DNA of 64,000 nucleotides from Favolaschia claudopus. Lineage: Eukaryota > Basidiomycota > Agaricomycetes > Agaricales > Mycenaceae. The position numbers and the translations under genes were made by a program. Positions 22,958 through 33,982 of this stretch are shown in pieces. The stretch's first letter is position 1. Every line of letters starts with the position of its first letter. The notes below the pieces were generated by a model, which saw nothing but the letters and a program-made list of their open reading frames with translations, was not told the DNA's origin and searched no databases. The stretch is from NCBI GenBank assembly GCA_037176885.1, contig JAWWNJ010000268.1, forward strand, positions 62,001 to 126,000, in the 5' to 3' direction.

Positions 22958-25749
22958 CTATGAAGACGAATCATCGACCGTCTCCTCAACCGACCCCCCA
23001 TTCGAATCCTCCCTCTCCTTCTCCCTCTCCACCTCCATCTTCCTCCTCGCCGCTGCCTCCTTCCTCCTCTTCATCTTCAACTCCTCGATCTCCCTCTTCT
23101 CCTTCTCCTGCTTCTCGATCCACCCGCCAATCCCCTCCACCGCGCCTTCAGGATCGTTCTTACTCGTCAGGAGGTACCCCTGCAGCTGTGCGATCGAATA
23201 CCGGGATGCGGGAATGGCGTCAGCGAAAGATTTTGCGAGGGCGGAGAGTCGTTCGGCGGATATTCGCTCGCCAGTGGTTTTGCTGAAGTAGCAGCCGATG
23301 GTGTTTTTGGAGGAGGAGGGCAACTCGGGGTCGTACGGGTAGAAACGGTCAAACATTTGTTCAAGCTGTTCGGTCGTTGCGAGGCCGTATTGGACCTGTG
23401 TCAATTTGAGCGAGATAATCGGTACAACGATGATACCACCAAACCTTAACATCCATGCGGCCGGGACGAATCAAAGCTACGAGAAACAATCTGGTCAATT
23501 CACATTGCTTCTTCGAAAAATTCAAACAACTCACCCGGATCCAACTGTTCAATATGATTCGTCTACGCAAACACATCAGCTCTTCCTCTCTTTCAGCAAG
23601 CAAAGCATGGGACGAACCGTAGCGAAAGTCAATCTTCCCTCTTCGCTCGCCACAGAATCCAGCACGTTCAACAACCCCGCAAGTGTCACCTGCGACCGTG
23701 GCGGGATGGGTTCCCTGGGGATGACATTGCCTTTCGCGTCCAACAAGGGTTCATCATCGGCGTCTTCGTCGCGCGACGGGAAGGCGCAGTCGATGTCCCT
23801 GTGGATGGATGAGTATATATTTACACGAGGATAGTACAACTCACTCGATAAGAAGGATGCACCGGGCAGGTGTGTCGCGGATGAGGCGACCGAGGGTGTA
23901 GTCGTCGATCCTGATAAGCGCGACACAGTTAGTCAGGATGAGTGAGATCGAAATGGAACATACCCAGGTGCAGCGAGAGAAATAAAGTAGATTTCGAGTC
24001 CGAGTTCGCCAGCCTAAAGCACAAGTACGTCGATGAGCTATGATAAAAAATTGCACGTAGGAGCCGAAAGAAGAGTATTTACCAATGCGTGAATGGTTGA
24101 ACTTGAAGTCAAGAGTCGAGTGAGTGCGTATTAAGTAGAGACAGGGATATAACCGAACCTTTTTCCCGTGCCAGGCTCCTGTTAATGCGGGAGAGATGTT
24201 CGTGAGTAGACAAAAATAATTGCTTTTTATGATACGAACCCCGTATAGAAGATAACCTAGAAGATTCGACTGATCAAAAACAAACGAAGATGGAGAGGTA
24301 TAAAGATAAACATACCACGCCGATGCGGAACCCCCGCAAACGTATACCACTCCTCACTCGACAAAAACTCCCTCGCGTCCTCCAAGATCGTCTCCTTCAC
24401 GCCCCCAGGCAAAATCAATGTCGAAAACGCCCTGCGGTTCTTCGTGACCGCGCGTGCCCACGAACCGTAATTATCTGTAAGGTGGACGGTGACGCGCGAG
24501 ATGGAGGCGGTGGTGTAGTGTACTCTTGCGGCTTCGATGAATTGGGTGAGGATGGATTTGTCGCACGAGTGGAGGAGGATGTTGATGGAGCCGCCTGAGG
24601 TACGGCCGTTGCCGTCCTGGGAGGATGCGATTAGAAATCGTCAAAATAAACCGAGAGATTGTTTTAAGAGTCGTTCAGTCAAGACTGAACGATGACACAC
24701 CTCATACCCGATAACAAACTCCACCTGCATCCAGATTTCGCGCCACCGCAACCTCTGTTTCGTATTCGACGACGGCACATACCGGACGGGTTGTTTCTTC
24801 GAGATGTCTTCATGATGATCGCGGTTCCAGCCGGCGTCGTTTTGTTTTGTGGATACGGTGAATTCGTTGGCGTCGCCCATGACATTGAGGGATTGCAGGT
24901 AATCAAGGACCCAGTCGTAGCTGAAGTCCGCTGTTGTTGGAAGGAAAGCAAGCACATGAGCGCGACAGCAAGAAGACATGGGATCACTGTGCTCACCTTG
25001 ATTGAAGTGCCCAACGATTAAGGATTGAGACTGTATGGATTGAATGATGAATTCAAAGATAGATCGACAAGAATACACACCCAATCATAGTCTTGTCTCG
25101 GTGGCGGTTGGAGAGAACCACGATAAAATGTTCGTGCTTCCTGCACAAACTCGTCCAAAACACTTCGATTCCGACTCCACACCTGCAGCGTCAATGTCGA
25201 AGCACCCTCCTTCTCATCCTTGCTAATCGTGATCCAATGCTTTCTCCTCCAATGGAAAAGTTCTGGCTCGTGAGCGCTTGGCTCGTAGATGATATCGGGG
25301 TATCCGTCGGCGCCGTTGAGAGCGAGATCCCGGTTGGCGACCTTCTCGGCGTTCCGGGCGACGACGCGGAACGTCCGGGAGCGATTCCAAACCTTGTGGT
25401 GGTCGATGTACGCGGAGACCCATTCGTAGCTTAGCTCGCCTTGTTTGAACGATGCCTTGTTCAACGGTCATTCTTGGTCGTTTTTCTGGACTAAATCGCG
25501 CAACATACCTTGACAAGGAAAACTGAGAGGGCGCAATCAGCTTCAGTGGTATTTAGATGAAAGGGGAAAACGCACAGCTGTTGACGGGTAGAGACCATCT
25601 TAGCGCCCACTACGCGGCCCCCTGACGACGCACAGGATGGGGTAAGCAAGGAAGGAGGAAAAACAAGGTAAGGAGCGGGGTGCGTACGTCTCGACGATGG
25701 TGCCCAAGAAGATGAAGCGCACAAGTTCAGCAACTTGAGGGTTGCCCAT
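22958..25749 (-). CDS. BCS1-like AAA ATPase with doubled N-terminal domain
   Basis: AAA ATPase of the BCS1 group, whose founder moves the Rieske protein across the inner mitochondrial membrane. Mushrooms have many paralogues of unknown role. Reading leftwards: a hydrophobic segment LVRFIFLGTIVE, a BCS1_N-type stretch with FKQGELSYEWV..VWNRSRTFRV..LFHWRRKHW..EARTFYRG, then a second such stretch with HFNQG..FSYDWVLDYL..RYVPSS..LRWREIW..EAARVHY, then EEWYTFAGVPHRRG. Walker A is EPGTGKS, split by an intron near 24170. Walker B is CILLIEDIDCAF near 23850. The sensor and pore region follow, then LATTEQLEQMFDRFYP. The C-terminal exon is a highly charged coiled coil (EKEKREIEELKMKRRKE). The stop is at 22958. 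The start is uncertain: I used the ATG of MGNPQ at 25749, but the frame stays open upstream. Probably not part of the metabolite pathway. Confidence 0.8.
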
Positions 25750-28700
25750 GACCTGTTTGATCAAAAGGATGAGTGCGCGGAAGACTTGCTTCCATGGGCG
25801 ACCGGTTGCAGTTTTGAGCGCGCGTAGAGCGCGAATGAGGGCGCTAACGCACGCATGGTGGGGAGAAGGTAGTGAGGAGGTGGTAGAAGGGTGAGGGTGG
25901 ATCTGTCGAGCTTAAGATGTCCCTGGAAGACTCCTAACACGTTGACAAGGCTGACAAGGTGTGACTTGGACAGAATGCTGTTGACCTCGATCGACGATGG
26001 GCTTCAAGGTGAAGGACAGGACAGAGCGCGCCCGTGCCACTGCGTGACTGCGTCCGTGGTCCAGCGAGCTGTGCAGAGTCACCTTGATGCCGCCGAGATT
26101 TTTTATCTGCCGTCGGCTCCGAGCTCCGCAGATCATTGATGGCGGTGTTCGACATAAATAGCCACGAGCTGCAAACTTCCAAGTTCTCCAGTACAGTAAG
26201 GTTGAAATCCTGTGATCATAAAGACCGGTGTTTTGTGATGTGGCTCGATATCCCGATTTTCTTTGAAGCTCGTTCATTTCGTGTAAACGGAGGGGACCCA
26301 GTGTAGCTTTTGGAGAAGATTCAGAACTTGTGATGAACCCTTAACAATAAGGGTGTGTGAAGCCATCTTGAGTATTCTGGAACACATTGGCACGTCTTGT
26401 GATGTATCATCAGACTATTTCCCTTTCTTGGAACCTTGGACGAGCAATATTTCCTATTGTAGCGACTGACCTGCAAATTGAGAAGCTAGGCAGTCGTCGC
26501 GCGTGCTGCCTAAATCATTCAAAACGTAGGTTGACTGGACGAGTGGTTGTAGCAACAGCTCGAAGACAGGACATATGACACACTCCCTCGCGAAAATATC
26601 ATCGAGGTCGACTTTCGGGCAGCGAATCGCGACGAAGCCATAGGGAGCATACTAGAATATCCACTGAAATCAATAATCCTCCTCCTTCGGACCTTGCTCC
26701 TCCCCTGTTTAGTCTGTTTCCGCCGGATTTTGTCATTGCCTGGCAGTGTACAGTGATCAGTTGACAAATTGAGTAGTCTGCAGAGTAATCTTTGCCCGTG
26801 TCACCTTGCTTCATTGAGAGTGGGATGACGGGAAGTTCTCTCGACGAAGGAGCAACAGCAAAAGAGTCTCAGACTCGACCAACAGTCGACTTCACGGAGC
26901 CAAAGCGGAGCTCGGGAGTCAAAAGGCGATAGTCACGCAGTCACAGAGTGTGACTCTCTCTCAAACGAACCACCACGAGTCACGACCCAAAGTGCAGGAG
27001 CCCAGCTTCGGTCTCAACGGTATATCAATGCTGCTTCGCATGGAGTCTCTTAATCTCTAAGCTCAATTCTATGGCCGAAGAGATCCAGAATCAGAGAATG
27101 AAGCATCCAAATGAAGAGTTTTTTCGGCTGATTTCGATTGTACTTGGCCGTTTTGACGATTCACGTTATACGAATATCGACAGTCTTAAACTGTCCACGC
27201 GTAACCATCTGGTCCGCTGTCTTCCATGTCTCTGGACTGTACCTGGTGCGTCTACTTTCACCTTCAAAATCGCTGCGCATTCTAACCTTAAATTCCTCAA
27301 TTGCAGCTACTTTCTCTTTGAAACCTTTGCTGCTTTACCACCTACGTGGATAGGCGTATAAGCCAACTATACTCGTACCGCGTTATATATTCGCCTATGA
27401 CTTCGGAATTCCCTGCACGAAGGTGCGTTTGTCTTTGCCTGATGCCCCGCAAAACTCTTCCATTCCGACTGACCAAACTGTTTTCAGATGTGATCCTCGT
27501 TTCAATAGTGCAGTTTTTTTTATCTCGTCGACTCGGTGGCGTTCGACGACGGCCTCATACAGCTTAGCGCGTGGGTGACAGGGGCGGGTGGGAATGAGAG
27601 CAGCAAGGAGATGGAAAACACTGGGATATCGTTCGCGCTTTGTGTTCGGTATGGTGGTACGCATGATAAACTTACTGCTCCCTACGTTCGTCTCACTGAA
27701 ATGCTCGATATTCCAGCGCTTCGGAACCTTATCTATGGGCAAACGTCTACTAGCTCCGCCGGGCTCCTCATAGTCTGGTCGGCGTCTCTCCCCGCTACTT
27801 GTACCTCCCTCTCCCAGTGCCCTTTGTCGCCACCTGTCTCGCAACTGGCAAGCCGTTGCTCAGCTCCGCGGGTGTGTACTCACCGCCAGACCGCCACGTC
27901 ACCTAGGCGGATCAAGGCTGCAAGAGTCGTTTCGAGCGTCGCATGGACTCGAACTCCATCGAAGTGGGACGTGACGCCGAGATGGTGGCGAGGTGGCGAA
28001 TGATACATCACCGGGGCATAAGATGCAGGAGGCGAGGACTGCTTGCTCGGTACGTGTGTCACTTACTCATCCGCGGCCGATTCATTCCTCCTGCTATAAT
28101 GCGCGCTGAATGTCATCCTCTTGCAGGCCTACACGTCTAACGGCTTCGCACGGTACCCACGTTCTTGTCGTATTGAGCTATTCAGACGCGGCGCGCCGAA
28201 GACAGCAAGGCGGGAAGAAGAGACCTATCACCTTCCAAGCTCGACTTGGGGTCTGTCAATGACATGGTACGTGCAGCCTTATCTTTCATTTTTCGTTTGA
28301 TTCACCGCAGCCTCGATAGTCCGGTGGTGGCAATCACCAAAATATGTCCCGCAAACCAGCTGCCACATCCTGATATCACACATGCACTTGTCTACCGACC
28401 CGTGGAGGTATGCTGGGCTCCTCTCTCATACGCAGTCGATGGTCATCTCGTATCTTCCGATGAGCACGTCGAGCGGTGCGTGGACGGCGGAGGCGGATAA
28501 TCAGCTCCGGGAGGCGGCGGCGACAGGAACATCGTGTGCTCCTACGTCCCTTCAGCATCCCGCACCTGACGTAGAACGTCCGCAAGCAGCGGTGTATCGT
28601 CTCCAGGCCCCTCCCCATGACGTCCCGCCGCTACCGCATCGCGCGGTCCTCGAGGCCGTTCCACCATCTTCATCGTCGCCCCAGCATATCTACCACTCCC

Positions 28701-28903
28701 CCTCCTGCGCCGCGCTCATACACCGGCTCGAACTCTGTCAGCTCCCCCGCCAGCCGCTCGAATATCTTTGAAATGCGGTACATCATGTCCACCACGACAT
28801 GCTTACAGCCCCTGCCGAACCCCCGTCCCCTGTCGACGTTCCTGGGGATGTCCAGCACCGGACTGGTCACAAAGAAACTTCTTCTGCGTCGAATTCTCTT
28901 CGC
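25750..28903. other. 3.2 kb region with only weak hypothetical frames
   Basis: At its left edge it may hold the upstream part of the BCS1-like gene. A possible two-exon frame begins at 27071 (MAEEIQNQRMKHPN) and can be spliced with GT at 27245 and AG before 27307, giving only about 73 codons. Other frames at 27536-28003 and 28246-28771 have no family motif. I see no reliable gene. Confidence 0.4.
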
Positions 28904-29581
28904 TCACCCCCAACACAGGACCGTTAACGATCCACACACGAGCGTCAGCCGTACAATCTCTACCCGTCCTTTGGCCCCTTCGAATCGAGGTGCGAACCGC
29001 CCGTACCAGCGAGACTCGACGGCACTGTGTACGCTGCCAGACGGTACGGGGCCCAGGGTACCCTGAGAGGCGCGGATGTCGCCCTCGCCGAGCTCGCTTT
29101 GATTCGAAAAGAACGGGAGGCGGGGGCGGATGCTATTCCGGGCTATCCAGGAGGCTGGAGGGCGTAGGGGAGGGCTAGCGCGTATGCCGAGGATCGTCCG
29201 GGACGATGGGGACGAGGGGCGATGAGCGGATTCTGCTAGTGAAGATGACGGGGAGGGCAGGGAGGAGGCCGGTGGGGATGATATACCACGTTTTGAGGTT
29301 GGTGGGCCTGCGGCGGGGGCGAGGGCGGGGAGAAGAGTCGGATTAACGAACTCCAATGATTCGTCGATGTACGGCGACGCGTCTCGGGATACGGGATGAG
29401 AGAAACACTCCGTGCCTGGAGGAGAGGACGGGCCCGCGCCGGCACGAGGCTGGTCGGATGGAATTGTAATCATCGGCGAGGTGCAGGTGCTTCGGATTGA
29501 GAGGAAGGAGCACAGGTATGGCAGCCGGGTTGTTGGGCTCCGCTGTGTGAGACGGGATCGTGATGTCGTTCTGGTCTTCAA
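28904..29581 (-). CDS. hypothetical Ser/Pro-rich protein fragment
   Basis: A minus-strand frame of about 225 codons. It may begin at the internal ATG of MITIPSDQPRAG (about 29471), and its sequence turns from Ser/Pro-rich (SLPSPSSSLAESAHRPSSPSS) to a hydrophobic stretch VEIVRLTLVCGSLTVLCWG. A GT site follows that stretch. A possible next exon at 28870-28670 reads CKHVVVDMMYRISKIFERL, so a spliced gene with a membrane segment is conceivable. Composition alone could produce such a frame in GC-rich DNA. I do not recognise a family. Confidence 0.25.
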   Translation of the reverse strand: MKTRTTSRSRLTQRSPTTRLPYLCSFLSIRSTCTSPMITIPSDQPRAGAGPSSPPGTECFSHPVSRDASPYIDESLEFVNPTLLPALAPAAGPPTSKRGISSPPASSLPSPSSSLAESAHRPSSPSSRTILGIRASPPLRPPASWIARNSIRPRLPFFSNQSELGEGDIRASQGTLGPVPSGSVHSAVESRWYGRFAPRFEGAKGRVEIVRLTLVCGSLTVLCWG

Positions 29582-31962
29582 CTTTGAAGGTGGCTATAGA
29601 GGCTTGAGATATCAATCCCGTAGCGCTGGTCGAGTTTTGGCGCAGTCATACAGAAGAAACATTGAAGAAGTAGGTTGTGGATACGTACCATACCGTTCAT
29701 AGCTGCAAGCTAGGCTAGGTTCGCAGTGCGCACCGACTAACGGCTTGTTCTCTTCAATCAGATTAGTGACATTGGGTCGTTAGAGTTGAGTTTCTTGTGG
29801 ACTTGAGGAGGAGGAGGGAGGAAGAGGCTTGACACTACTGTTTGGTCCTGCTCTGTCAGTGCTATCCCAATCCGCTTGTTCCAAGCCCCTATTTACTAGT
29901 ACAGTTTTCAACTTCACCTGGATAATGTGGTGCACCAGGTTTTTTTGAACGCATTGTTTGATATTTTGAATCTTAGGGTCGTTGCTGGCGATGGGATCAA
30001 ATTTAACAGGGCGACATCTGAATTACTCTGGGCCAAAACACATCTCTGAAGTCCGAGTTTGGTCCGAGTTGTCCCTGTATTGATATTGAGCGAACGAAAC
30101 ATTAGAAGGATATTAATGTGAGATCAAACGCTATAGAGAAATCAGCATTCAATTCTGATCTGGGAGGAAGTAAGTGGCAGAATTCCTTGAATTGAAGTTG
30201 AAAGCAAATCGTGCTCATTAAATAATCAGGAGGAAGGTTTGTTTCAACTCTTGCTGGCCTTCGATGAGTATGTTTCACTGAAACTGTTGCAGTCCAGAGC
30301 AGATACATTGAGGCAGCGCTTCAAAATTTAGCATGCATCGAAGTGATCGTTCCAAGACTGCCCATTCACTTAGGCTCCTCTCATCACCACAAATCCAACC
30401 TCCGATCCCCAGAGCCACTCCAGGTTAGCGCGTCAATTTCCTGTCAAATTATTCAATTCTTTCGTTCCACATCACTCGATCGATCGAGAAAAAATTACGA
30501 GTACTTTTAAGTACTCGTTCTTTTCGTTTCGAAGATGAAGTTTTCAGGTGGGAGTGAAAAACCCGTGTATTTTACTTTGTAATGAAATCGCTGTTTTTTC
30601 CCACGCCTTTTGAATGGTCTTTTAGGTTGTCGTTAGAAAGTTTTCTAATGGTTTCGAAGTTTGTGACCGTGTGAATTTATTGACTCGGTGAAATAGGCCC
30701 TAACCCTAGAATGACAGAAAATTTATTGATGGTGTGGATTCGGCATAAAGTGCCGGAATCCCCCGACAGTACTGGTTTCCTTGTCACTTCCACCATCTTC
30801 CTCTGCGCAGAGTCACCGTTTCGCTCCCATCACCTTCCTCCCTCCCGAACCCAAACCCGAATCTCCCCCCGCAACTCTTAACCTTGTGTTGCTGAGACTC
30901 GATCTACTTCTAGTATCTAACCCTCCGAGTCGGACAGTAACAGACTGGCAGACTGCAGGCTGTCTCACAATCAAGCCACAAATTTTCCAAGACACCTGCT
31001 GCCAAGCTTTTCAAGTCTCGAGGCTACCAAGCTCAAGCTCCAAGAAGTGCTGAATGACTGTGTCAAAGTTAAGATCGTTGCAACACCTTCTCTTCTTACG
31101 CTCGCCTCTTCCTCTCGTTCATCCCATCCCTGGCGACTGCTTGAAAATCAATTCTGTCTATTCAAAAGATGGGGTCGAGGGACTTCGGGCTATCAACGGT
31201 GTGATGTGATGTGGGTACTTGGTGCGTCGTCTACCCCTTTTCAATTTTCATTCCTAATTCCCTTCTCAGTCGTAAGTTCTCAAGTTGAACTCCTCTTCCT
31301 TTCGGATTCCCGGCCCCTCTGACTGATCCAGATTCAAGTGAAGGGGCTCTTGGATGGGCTGATCGCGTGGATCAATTTCAAATCCCTAGTGTAATGTTGT
31401 CCGTTCAATGTCATGTTCTAAAGACATCGTTTACTCAAAACTTAGTGTTAACACATTGAGTTCATGTCTTATCTTTGTCTCTAAATATGCGTTGGAGCTC
31501 TTTCGAAACAAAACGAGTGTTCTTTGACATCTTTGACTCCAACAACTAAAAGTACGAGTTCTGCCGCGCGAAGCGACGGCCCTCCACCCCCAAGTAATGC
31601 GTAATTCCTCAATCGCCGATTAGTTGGCGGGAACCGGACTCGAAACCAAGGTCCCTAGTTGTCGAAAAGGGGCATGTAAGAGCTGATTGTTTTCGATGGA
31701 AGGGTGCGAGTTCGATGTACACAACCGTTCGACGAAGGGGAATACGATAGCACCTGATTCAGATATGGAGACGGCCGACTCTTCGTTGGCCAAGGATGAC
31801 TTTCGCGTCAAATTCCGAATAAATTACCTTTCGATCAAAGCACGATTCACACGTGATCGTGTATTTGCTTATCAGCAACTCATCGGTGCTCTCCCACCTG
31901 CCTTGCACATCCGTGCTCTCACTTCGATCCTTAGCTCTTACCCTGCCGCCCCCCGCTTTGTC
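29582..31962. other. 2.4 kb AT-richer intergenic region
   Basis: No gene found. Small frames at 30781-31053 and 31047-31322 lack motifs. It contains an inverted repeat at 30497-30518 (listed) and a tRNA-like stretch near 31621-31690 that I rejected. The right end is the upstream flank of the kinase-like gene. Confidence 0.45.
30497..30518. other. short perfect inverted repeat
   Basis: Arms ACGAGTACTT and AAGTACTCGT, ten bases each, are separated by TT. It could be a binding site for a dimeric regulator or a chance palindrome. It is far from any gene I can call, and has no T-run that would suggest a terminator. Confidence 0.3.
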
Positions 31963-33982
31963 ATGGCCTTCATCTCAAATGCGAACAATTTCACCCTCGG
32001 AGACGGTGTCTACAACAATGTGCACGGAAATCTCATCAACCACACAGTCCACCACCACATATATTCGTCAAGAGCCCAATATAGAGCAGCGATAATGGAA
32101 GGTAATTTATCTAGGACAAGCCTCGCTAAGCACAGAAACCATAAGCGACGGGAACACAAGTCTAAGGAAGCAGAATATCAAGGAATCAAGGTAATCGGAG
32201 TCCCACTTTTCTTTTACAAATGAGCCAGCCGCTGGACGTCGTTGCAGATAATCCGTGAAAACCATCTCACACTGCTCCGTCAAATCGGGAGCGGTCCGGG
32301 TTATTTTCTACACAGTGGAGAAAGCAAAGGACGTGCCATGATCGTCAAAGTTTTCATTCGAGGGGCGGATGCCAGAAAGGTATGTCGATATGCAGCGCTG
32401 AGAGCATCTCTTCATCTGCCAGTAGCGCTTGGAATCAACCGTGGAATTGACCAAAGGACTTTTGTGAATATATTCTTGCCTATCCAGCTCGAAGCTAACT
32501 TTGTTGAATAGGCATCCGAATATCTCGCGTATCGAAGGGATTTCCTCACAAGCCTCGTTGACTCAGTTTATCGCTTACAAACACAGTGAGCAACGTCCAC
32601 TCGTCGCATTCTAGCTCACAATGCAATGCAATTGCTTTCATTCTCCAGCGCACTGGAAAAATGCAAAAGAGTCACTCGCCGTAGCCCTGAAAAATGACCT
32701 GACGAGGAGCATCAACCTTGGTTTGAGACTGGTGCGTTCGGTAATATGTCATAGCATCACAGGCTCAACTAAATCGAACCTTGAGATCGCGGGGCTTTCG
32801 GTGAGCAGTAAGGCACGTGAAGCGATCACTGCGCGAGTAATTTTTTTTTTCAGGCAGGAATTAATTACCTTGCGGTCGAGGGTTTTCCGTTCCAGCGACC
32901 CTTGCAGCGGCGTTGGTCGGGTATGGGGTCATCATGGGAGGACGATCCGTGGGCACCAAGGGTTGACTACGGAACCCAGAATTTCGATGTTTTTATGGAT
33001 AATGACGAGCGTTTCGTCATAAGTATTGATTTTAGCTCGTCAGAAGATCACCTATCTTCAAATTCCGTAGAAGGTGCGCACAAAGATCCATATTTTGGCC
33101 CTACACCTCTTTTTGAATTAAACTTTTCAGGTATCGGAGATAGCGATAGTATCAAGCGAACGGCTTGGGGGATCTTTGGCGAGTTGAGTACCCGAGTAAA
33201 ATTTCCACTTACTGGAATGGTCGAGATTGACTGATGAAATAAAGGTCCTCGGTGGAAGAGTTGAGCGGGATATGTTGTATGGCTCCCTAACAAATTTCGA
33301 AAGATCCTCTTCCCTTCGACGCGAATACGTTTGGGCGTATGTGTCCTCGAAGCCGCAAGACTTAGCGACCATAGCCACAGACATTGAATCGAATCTCGAG
33401 TTGAACTATTCAAATTTTCAAAGAAGAATGGCTCCTGCCCATCCACGCATCGCTCACCACTGTGCCGGCTATATTTGCGAGAGAATTGTTTTCCTCACAA
33501 GTAATCCCGCGCATGGTGCAGTTATTACGCATGGCACATGTCATGTTTGCAAACAACAAGTCAACTATCATGAGGGGTTTGAGTGTATATGTGGAAGCTC
33601 CAGTTCAGTGACCAGTTCCATATCGTGTACATCATCTCACCTTGTTACTGTTTTTCCAGGCCCAGGTACACAGCCCACCATAAAGTGTAAAGAGCGCAAA
33701 TACTGGACCCATATTGATTGTGTGGGCTGCTCAGAAGAAATTTCGTGTCGGCGCTGTGAGTTGAATCCTATTATTTCAATGAGCTCTTGAGGTGACTCTA
33801 CTCTAGGCGCTTCTTTACCTCCAATGTTAACAAGGGATTTATCACAATCACGGCGCTTGGCCGACCGTGTCGATGCCGGATGCTCAACTCTAGAGGCAGC
33901 ATATGATGCGCCAGGGGAGATTATTCAAGGCATGGCAGAAGAGTCCATGGCTGTTGCGGTGATAGGGCCGCTATACGGCTAG
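31963..33982 (+). CDS. kinase-like protein with C-terminal zinc-binding region; 3' end disrupted by retroelement
   Basis: Member of an Agaricomycete-expanded family. The start is MAFISNANNFTLGDG, with NNVHGN typical of these proteins. The next exon (32248-32379) has IRENHLTLLRQIGSGPGYF and RAMIVKVF, which resemble a kinase glycine loop and lysine strand. Then come HPNISRIEG, HWKNAKESLAVALKNDLTRSI, AGINYLAVEG and FDVFMDNDERFVISI. I see no HRD or DFG, so catalysis is doubtful. The C-terminal part has CHVCKQ, CICG, IKCKERKYWTHIDCVGC and CRRC, like a PHD-type zinc module. At 32509-32511 a TAG and a one-base phase error separate the short exon LEANFVE from HPNIS, so the copy may be damaged or miscalled. 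The last exon runs into the LTR at 33960 and ends at a stop inside it (33980-33982). Confidence 0.65.

Noticed and set aside
22960..23291. Plus-strand Ser/Pro-rich frames over the BCS1-like C-terminal exon
   Set aside because: They are the reverse reading of a Glu/Lys-rich coiled coil; composition creates the long open frames.
30699..30710. CCCTAACCCTA, like two telomere repeats
   Set aside because: Only two units in unique DNA; a chance match is likely and there is no array.
31621..31690. tRNA-like segment on the minus strand (TTTCGAGTCCGGTTCCCGCCA)
   Set aside because: It looks like a T-arm and acceptor end, but no matching GGCGGGA acceptor strand or D-arm lies at the right distance, and the stems do not pair well.
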